A stretch of DNA of 64,000 nt, taken from Trichuris trichiura (taxonomy: Eukaryota; Nematoda; Enoplea; Trichinellida; Trichuridae). The translations under genes were made by a program, and so were the position numbers. The notes below the pieces were generated by a model. The model saw only the letters and a list, made by a program, of their open reading frames with translations. It did not search any database and was not told where the DNA came from. Of this stretch, positions 56,544-64,000 are shown in pieces (positions within the stretch are counted from its first letter, which is position 1; every line of letters starts with the position of its first letter). The stretch covers positions 1,736,001 to 1,800,000 of the forward strand of contig JBAJFE010000023.1 of the NCBI GenBank assembly GCA_037903355.1, in the 5' to 3' direction.

Positions 56544-59500
56544 ATGAACAGTACAGCTAGCGCTTTCGTCAATTTTACAACACCGACCAACGAAACTGAC
56601 ATTATGGAGGAAGATGATGACAACGCTATTGGAATTGACGACTATGTCGTCCTTTTCTATGGTTGGATTGCCCTGATACCCAATTCCTTTTTGTTGTACG
56701 TAATTATAAGAAACAAGCTGCAGAAGAAGATATCCTACTTGTATGTTGCAGGTAAGAGTAGAGTATCTTCTTGCCGCGCTATGTTATTATAATTTTTACA
56801 AATGTTAAGGCGTTGTTTCATTGAATTTCAAAAGGCTAAAAGAATTTTTGACTCTCGTTCCAATTCTCCCTACAAAAGTTGAGGCGGCAACTTCAAAGGA
56901 GGTCGAGTGGGTACTGTACGTCTGCCAGCCGTCCTGTCCCGCCCTAGCCTAAGCCTAAGCCTACATATAAGGTGTGATGGTCCATTGTTCAGTGTACAGT
57001 GACCAGCAGTAAGAGGTCCCTCCCATCGTTCCTCTGATTCGCACTATCGTCGCGCATTAGCGTTGGAAGTTGCCGCCTCAACTTTTGTAGGAGAATTGGA
57101 ACAAGACTCGAATTTTCCTTATGGCCGATTCGTGCTTACGATTTTGTACACGTTTTATGGTCCCCATCTTGTTTTTCTACGACTTTATCCTGTTCAGTAG
57201 TTGGTGCAACACGTAACTTTTATTCTTACGCGGAAATCGATAAACATAGTTTTCGGGATTGAGCGTTATCCCGAAAGCTCACTCGCGTATAAAGATTTTG
57301 CGTTGCGTCAACTGCATAGCAGGATAAAGCCGTAGAAAAGCATAATTACGAAATCGAAATGCTGTTACCAAAAGAGGGCACATATTAAGTGAAGCCGCCA
57401 AATAACAATTGCGTATTACCAAAAAGCGTATACTGAACTTACTGTTGGATTTATCCACTTGGACGGGCTTAGATGCTTTGTAGAACAGGTACTATCATCC
57501 AACTGAGCTCTGTTAAGTTCTTCATGGAGTAGAGCGCTTAAAAACACGATCCGTTACGTCAGAGAATGTCAGCTTCCAAAGCTTACAAGGGCAAATGTTT
57601 TCACACGATGAACGTACTCGATTAATAATTGATATTTCTTTTGTTCAGTAGCTATTTGTATGCATAAAAAAGTTGATGGCGTTCCATTTTGTTTTTCTCG
57701 GTAATGTATTTATAAGATATTGACTTGTTTGAACTGCGAAGACAGCGACATTTACGGAACGGTTTCGCAAAGTCGAGAAAGCGCCTATCGGAGCTTTGCT
57801 GTCCTGCCGAGATTGGTATAACCCCATTACGTAGTAAAAATTTCGGAAATTTTAAACAGCCGACGCGAAAAGGAGCGTTGCGTTGCCTTTGTAGTTTTGA
57901 CTTTTCTTTATCAGCGTTTCAATCTTGTCCGAAAAATCGATTTCCGCTGACCGTTTTGGGTATTATTAATATTTCATCTGCGCAGCCATTTGCTATTTTT
58001 GCATTTCAATTACATAGCGCCTCAGATAGGCATGGCGTTCGTAAATCGCTAATTGGTTAACTTTCTCTATTTCAACTACGGATAAGTGACACCAGTCGCG
58101 GGTAATTTTTTAAGAAATGAAACGCCGTATTAATATTAACATAATAGATGTTGCACAATTGAAAGCAAATAATTCACTGTTCTATTAATACTATGGGCGT
58201 CCGAATGACCTTTTTGCTCTCATTTTTCGAAAACGGTTTTTACCTTATTAAGTGTTTGGTTCGACGGCGCAACCTTTTAAATACTTGCGTAACGGCGCGC
58301 TCTTTGCCGGCGTACTGTCATAACGATTCTCTTCCCCGCGTAAGGGCGCATTTATTAAGCAAAAAAAATATGCATTTTTGCTCGGAGCTGCTCGGCTGAG
58401 CGCCGAAAAAGGAGCTTCTTTTGAAGACGCGGCTAACTTTTGTCATTTCAGCTGGTTTTTCGACATTTAATAAATTTTTTTGCTTTCAAGTTATCGTCAA
58501 CCGGTGCGTATAAATAGTTGGAGCATCATTGATTTTTTCCTTTTATGTATGACTAATTGGCCGAGCGCTACTACAATATTAATGGATTACGGAATGGCCG
58601 CTCATGTTTTAATTTTATCGTTCGTTAGGGCGCCCGCGGAAGCCTGCTGCAATTTTACCATATTCACTCAAACCTTAAAAAGAAGTATGTAGTAGAGCCT
58701 TGACTGGTCGAACTAAAGCGGATCATAATATACGGGATAATGGAATGTCGAATGTTTTGTTTTTTCTTTTTTTAGTGCTTTATTTCTCGAGCAATTTAAA
58801 AGCTGGGTTCGCACCGCAAGTTTGCGCTTAATAAAAACCGCTCTTGTTTCGGAATCTTAATTGCTGCGGACTAATCACGTTTCCGTATAAGGATTGTTGC
58901 ATTTGAAGGAATGCGCTGAATCTCAGCAGCTTGTTTGGTGAGCACTGGTTTGACCATTCCGTAAATAGGCTTATTTCATGAGCTTCTCAATGTTGACTGC
59001 TTTAGAAAATGCCATGTCCGCATTATCTTACATTAAAACCTCTTCAGAGTCCTTTGTATTAAGCGGAAAAATATACAGTGAATTCTAGCGAGATATTTTG
59101 CAGATGATTGCGGAATAAGTCGTCTATTCGTAACAGCCGCTTTTTCTTTAAAATTTTAAAGTTTTCACGCAGTTTAATATGACTCGCTTTTCTGCCGGTC
59201 CGAATAACCTAAGTTTTACCGTATATTCATAGCAGAAAGCTAAGTACGCTTTGTTTTTTGTGTATTAGGAGTATGCTTTTGCAACTTAAAGTGTAGCCTC
59301 AATAGAAAATAAACCGAAAGTTTGCTTGAATTTCTTTTCTTACGCTTTTGATATATTGTAAGCACGTGAGGCGGTTTACGCAAAATTTTGAATTTGGTAT
59401 GTTTATACGTTTACCCCAGATAGGCATAGTTATTTAGTGTTCGTACGAAAGTTTTGTTTGCAAACAAACCTTGTTTTTAACAAAAGTGAATACTGAAATA

Positions 59501-61886
59501 ATTTTTGCCGCTTTCGGAACGATTTTCTTTCTGTTGTCGCAATTTGATGCAAGACCGAAGCTTTGAGGTTTTGGAGACAAAGAATATTTTGAAAGCTCCG
59601 AAAGCTACTTTAATATTCATTTCCATTAAGAACAAGTTTATTCGTAAATAAAACTTTGGCAGAGAAACTCATATGCCTCTTAAAACTAGCGCGCATTCAA
59701 GATTATACGATATTATCCATTGCGAGATATTTGAAACGAATTCATGACGAGTCTCTGTTGCCATAATAAACTTTACGTAATCGCTGTACTTGCATACTTA
59801 TTACGATTCACGTTTTTGAAATAAAACGTTTATAACGTTAGTTTTCAACATGCGAACTTTGTATTTTTTTAAAAAAAGTTTCAAATTACTTATCTACCCC
59901 TGTTTTGCTAGTCATTGTGCTCACTTCGTGTTTTAAAACATTCTACGAATAATTCAGAGCTCTATTTGCGTCACTTTCTGCTCATTTGCCAACAACGGAG
60001 TTGTTTTGCAACAGAGTTCAAAGTTTGCTCCCTTTGGAAATTGTACGCTTTGCATAATTTTGCATTTCAGTTCTTCGGGCAAATGTTGTACAGTATTCGT
60101 TAATTGTTTATGTTGCTTCAGCCTACAGGTATTTCAGAAGTTTTGTGCGTAGAGACTGGCACCCGCAGCGAGTGCCCATTTAAGGAATTATCCAAAAATT
60201 GCGTAGCAATACTAATAACTGCAAGCATGAATTCAGGTATCCTAATTTTGAAAATTAATTGAGGCCTTTTCATACGGAGCAGAATTTACAACTTCTTCCC
60301 TACAACTTCACATTGCGGCAGTTTGGCGGCACGGGAGTTTGCATTCATGTGTTGCCAGCTGATGACGAATAGCTTTCCAAAAGTTTAGCTAAGCCAACGT
60401 TTTCCAGCTGTCTAAAGAAACTACAGAGTTAAGAAATATCCAGCATCACTTATCATAAAGTTTTTCGCGGTCTGAGGTTAAAGGTTCCCTCGTAATAGCT
60501 GTTCGTCTACATTTTCTTATTATTAATGGTATTACAAGCAGACTAAAGCGAACTGCTTTATATCATATTTTAAGCTGAAGGTGTGCTTCTGAGTTCTAAT
60601 CATACTTCCCTATTTTTACCATTGTCTTAATATCTTTGCTTTCGAAATTGTTTATGATTTTGTCGCTGTTGTTCGAGCGTAGTCGCAAGTAAACAAGGTG
60701 GGCTCAACAAAATGAGCAAAGTGCTAAAACTGTAGCCCGTTGATCAGCGGCCATTTAATTTTTAAGCTATTTTGAACGTGTTACAGTATACAGTTTTCCA
60801 TTTATGCTTCGCGAGTCGAAATATCTCTCGCTAACTGCGGATAGAAGCAAACGGTTGATCAGCGATCTATTACAAGTTTTGTGCTTTGTTCTGATCTCTC
60901 TCCTCACTGTCTCTCTTTATTTCTTTTCTTTTTATCAAGCCTGTCAAGTTTCTTTTTAAACCTAAAGCAATAGTCGTTATAAGCAAGTTCATTTGCATAC
61001 ATTGTCGTTGAGACGGCTTAAGTTATCTTTTTTATAGAAGCATAGCTGCTTTTTAAAATAAAATTTAGTATTGAGTGCAGATGATCTAATGCCTTTTTTT
61101 ATTGCAGCATACGCATCGACTAACATCCTAACCGGTTTTGCATTCATATGCTCGGCTGTACGTCGATTTATCCTGTTCTCAGTTGATCCATTCGAACTCA
61201 CTCCATCACAGTGCCTCGTTCAGGCCTTCTACTTATCCATATACATATGCTGCGATATTCTTGGCGTTGCAATTCCCGTACTCATATCTTTCGAACGCTT
61301 CATAGCCGTAATGTCGCATCGTTTGTACAGTCTGATGAATTTGAAAGTTGCTTGTTATCTTCTCGGATTAGTTGGCGCTAGTATTGTTGCTGACGTCGTC
61401 TACTGCTGGATTTCCCTATACATGCTGCCCGATGACTTTGTCATTCCAGGAACGTGCACGGCCGCTTTGTACAGCGTAGACGACTATGATTTCTTTCATC
61501 GAGTCTATTTGACAACATTGTCCTATTGCGCGTTGGCATTTTACGCGGGAGCGTTGCTGGCAATTGTCTGTCGTCGCGACAAGGGCAATTCGGTAAGAGC
61601 TGCCCAAATGAAACGAGAAGCCGTGATAACTCGCCGTTTGAGCTATCTTATTTTGCTGACACTTTTCTTCCAAGCATTGCCTCTGACTTTGAGTTTTGTC
61701 GAAATTGAAATGGAAACGATGGAGAAAATAAGCATTGTTATCTACGTAGCCGACATTTTGAATATGGCAACGTTTGTGCTGATCTTTAGCGCTATAAATC
61801 CCGAGCTGCGAAAGGGCTTCCTTCAGATATGCTGCCGAAGGCGCGCCTCCGTTGCATCCAGCGGTGGACCAACGAAACCAAAGTGA
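56544..61886 (+). CDS. Rhodopsin-like 7TM receptor, nematode Srsx-like (GPCR 2)
   Basis: Two exons, 56544-56751 and 61108-61886, join at phase 1 and encode about 328 aa. The extracellular N-terminus (MNSTASAFVNFTTPTNETD) has several N-glycosylation sites and an acidic stretch. TM1 is YGWIALIPNSFLLYVII. Exon 2 starts AYASTNILTGFAFICSA and carries SFERFIAVMS after TM3, EAVITRRLSYLILLT before TM6, and SAINPELRKGF at TM7. The short basic C-tail has a CC pair that may be palmitoylated. The first exon is 208 bases, exactly as in GPCR 1, and the intron position is the same, but here the intron is 4.36 kb and contains a MITE (56857-57102). An AATAAA at 61980-61985 is a plausible poly(A) signal. Confidence 0.87.
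56857..57102. mobile_element. MITE-like element 2 with ~37-bp inverted repeats
   Basis: The left end (56857-56894) and right end (57066-57102) are inverted copies, identical except for one extra C on the left; both contain CAAAAGTTGAGGCGGCAACT or its complement. The 246-bp unit has no ORF. At 56944-56964 it holds a run of AAGCCT hexamers, like MITE 1, although the terminal repeats of the two are unrelated. It lies at the start of the GPCR 2 intron. Confidence 0.8.
57103..61107 (+). other. Rest of GPCR 2 intron, nothing recognised
   Basis: About 4 kb of AT-rich intron. Open frames such as 57725-58060 (plus) show no known domain and lack supporting splice structure. A CT-rich tract lies at about 60895-60920. 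Confidence 0.5.
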
Positions 61887-64000
61887 AGCCAACAAACGTC
61901 TTGACAGCTCTTCTCCGTCTCTCCTTTTCCAATGGAACTTTTTGTTATGCATTTCGTTTGGTCAATCGTGTTTTGCGGAAATAAAGGCTCTTTGACGCTT
62001 CAAAGAGTTTGTCTGCGTCACAGGGACAATTGCGTTGAAGCGAAAATGATCGAATTGTTCGGGGTTGCTCTTGGAAGCAAATCGATTCCGTTTTGCCGTC
62101 AAGAGAACAATGGAATGCAGCGCGCATTATTCCCGTTCCGCTTAGCCGGCCAAGCAGCAGTTATGAATCGAATATGCACATCAGAAAAGTTTTGCATATT
62201 TTTGATAATTAAGCCTTACAACGTATGCTTGTAATTTGAAGTTAAATTTTGCGCGCTAATATTAATATTATTGCGTATATTTTCATAATGTAAATGTTTT
62301 ATTACGGAAGTATTCCCGTTTGGCCGCTGACTTCCGTATACACCCTGTATAGTCTTGAAAATGTGGTTTCTTGGTAAGGGAGCGTATGTTTTCATAATGT
62401 GTATTAAATATTCCCGTTGCATATATTAATATTATTGCGTTCTTTCACTTCGAATAGCTTTCCGCATTGTATTTATTCAACTGCTATACCTAACTTTGAC
62501 AGCAGTTATTGAGAAATAATGTTCCGACTGGTTTACGCATGTTTTTTTTGATACCTCGCTCTGGTTCACTTGGCATAGCTAATTTCAAGTTCATAGCCGA
62601 TATAGAAACAGCTGCTCGCTTACCAACTTCGCGCCAATATTTCCTACCTTTTAACTCAAAGGTTGTATGAACTTTCTTCAAACAAAGAAAGAACTACGTA
62701 GCAACAATTGAATTTAAAATCGAAGAGTGTAAAACTTTTATCATTTCATTGTTTATGGATTCAATTAGTCCGCCTTTTCCCGCATTTTTTACAATTATAT
62801 CTGCAAATCGTGAGAATCAGCCCGTAAGCTTGAAACGTTATTTTTTGAATGGAAAATTGTTAGAAAAGGATTGGCTATATGACTCTGCGGATGAATCTTA
62901 CTGGTTTTAACGTAAGACGAATGCTTAGCACTTGCTCTCCTTCTGACTAATTGTCTGCTTTTGCCTCCGGCTCACTCTTTGCTCGCTAGGTTGCGCTTTC
63001 AAAAAATTATCATGCTTGTCTGTTAGGCGTGTGCTGACATTAATGCAGAGCTCCTAACCGAGCTCTAAATGCTGTGCATATAAATGTACAACAAAATTAC
63101 AAACTTTTCAATTTTTCAAACGTAAAATAGGCAAAGAATTTTACAGCACTGAAAAATTTAGATTACGTAGCCACTACCGATGCGGCTACAAAGCAAAGCA
63201 GAAATACAAATGCCCCACTATAACTTGTACAGCTGCGTGTATTAATAACAAAATGCGCCTTGTCCACGTCGATAGGCTATCTCGTTAAGCATTCTTACGA
63301 AGACAGCATTGGATGTAAAATTTTATTTTGAAGTTAAAATCAAGTTTGACGCTTTTCACGAGAGTTCTGCTAAGATTGCCAGGAGGATGGACGTAAACAC
63401 AACGTCTGCCTGCGTTGCCATGACTGGTTCTCACGTGGGCTGCCAATCAAGCAGTAACGCTCCACATTGTCCATTTGTTAATATCTGATCTCGCTGCGCG
63501 CCATATTTTAAGCGAAACCTTCTTACATTTGTCTGCTTAGTCTCTAAGCAAAGTTACGAAAGCAGAAACAAACAATGACTTCGGATGGTAAAACGCAAAG
63601 TCAAAATCCCGAATAAGCCGAAATTTCGAAAGCTGTATCCCAACGACGGAAACCTTCACGCAGCGTTTCTGAATAATCCAAAATTCCGAACATGCAGGAA
63701 GTCCAGATGACTAAACGTTACGTCAACCGACTCCCCAGCTGTTATGTACGTACATTTTCTATTTACCGGATACTACTCGACCTTGAAAGTACCGTTATGC
63801 AGCATTTCTGCTTTCTTTGACCCTGTTCGGACAAGCTTTGACCTTGCTGGGTTGTTTTTATTTTCATTTCCTTTTTCTGGACCTTCGAACCGCGACCGAA
63901 ATTTCACTTTCGGGATTTCCGCTTGTTCGTGCTTCAAAAACTTTTCTTTTCAATGTTCAAGCCCCTGCGAAACAACTCGTCGTCCGAATATCTTTTTCTG
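61887..64000. other. Downstream interval, no gene recognised
   Basis: After the GPCR 2 poly(A) signal the only clear feature is the miniature PLE insertion at 62277-62422. From 62.5 to 64.0 kb I see short open frames without motifs or convincing splice sites. Confidence 0.5.
62277..62422 (-). mobile_element. Miniature Penelope-derived insertion 2 (146 bp)
   Basis: It is flanked by a perfect 18-bp direct repeat, ATATTAATATTATTGCGT, at 62259-62276 and 62423-62440. On the minus strand it contains CATTATGAAAACATACGC followed by CTTACCAAGAAACCACA and TTTTCA, closely matching the 3' tail of PLE copy B at 43119-43162. A second partial copy of the TTTTCATAATG...TTATTACGG end lies on its left side. 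Non-coding. Confidence 0.78.

Noticed and set aside
1..64000. CRISPR arrays, operons, prophage or other prokaryotic features
   Set aside because: Spliced genes, PLE and Tigger elements show this is eukaryotic; no regularly spaced direct repeats were seen.

Overview
This is eukaryotic nuclear DNA, probably from a nematode. Protein genes are split by many small GT-AG (and a few GC-AG) introns, mostly 44-80 bases long. Two GPCRs have the ERF / NPELR signatures of nematode chemoreceptor-like receptors. Short arrays of the nematode telomere hexamer (TTAGGC) lie inside two small transposons. Penelope-like elements plus this gene style make an enoplean (clade I) nematode my best guess; that placement is inference.

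Layout. 1-1972: broken Penelope-like retroelement (PLE), copy A, minus strand. 1973-15835: long stretch with no gene I can support. 15836-23126: complete 23-exon Na+-coupled bicarbonate transporter (SLC4 family), plus strand. 23430-24494: weak spliced candidates. 24982-27178: DOMON/cytochrome b561 ferric-reductase-like gene (FRRS1 type), minus strand, 5' end missing. 27674-27940: small inverted-repeat transposon. 28-35.9 kb: AT-rich, little recognisable. 35963-44253: METTL27-like SAM methyltransferase whose third intron holds a whole PLE (copy B, 38198-43162, 14-bp target duplication), which is itself split by an intact Tigger transposon (40397-42728, TA target duplication). 44.6-46.9 kb: low-confidence minus-strand exons. 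46850-49789: VAP (VAMP-associated protein). 50345-51691 (minus) and 56544-61886 (plus): divergent pair of paralogous GPCRs. Between, within and beyond them lie several short inverted-repeat units, two of which are miniature derivatives of the copy B PLE with clear target duplications.

The host genes do not form a pathway. They are ordinary single genes for ion transport, transmembrane redox, methyl transfer, ER contact sites and sensing. The most notable material is the mobile DNA: nested elements, PLE termini mobilised as miniature units, and two MITE-like elements that carry telomere-type hexamers. Exon coordinates were worked out by hand from frame, phase and splice signals, and no database search was possible.
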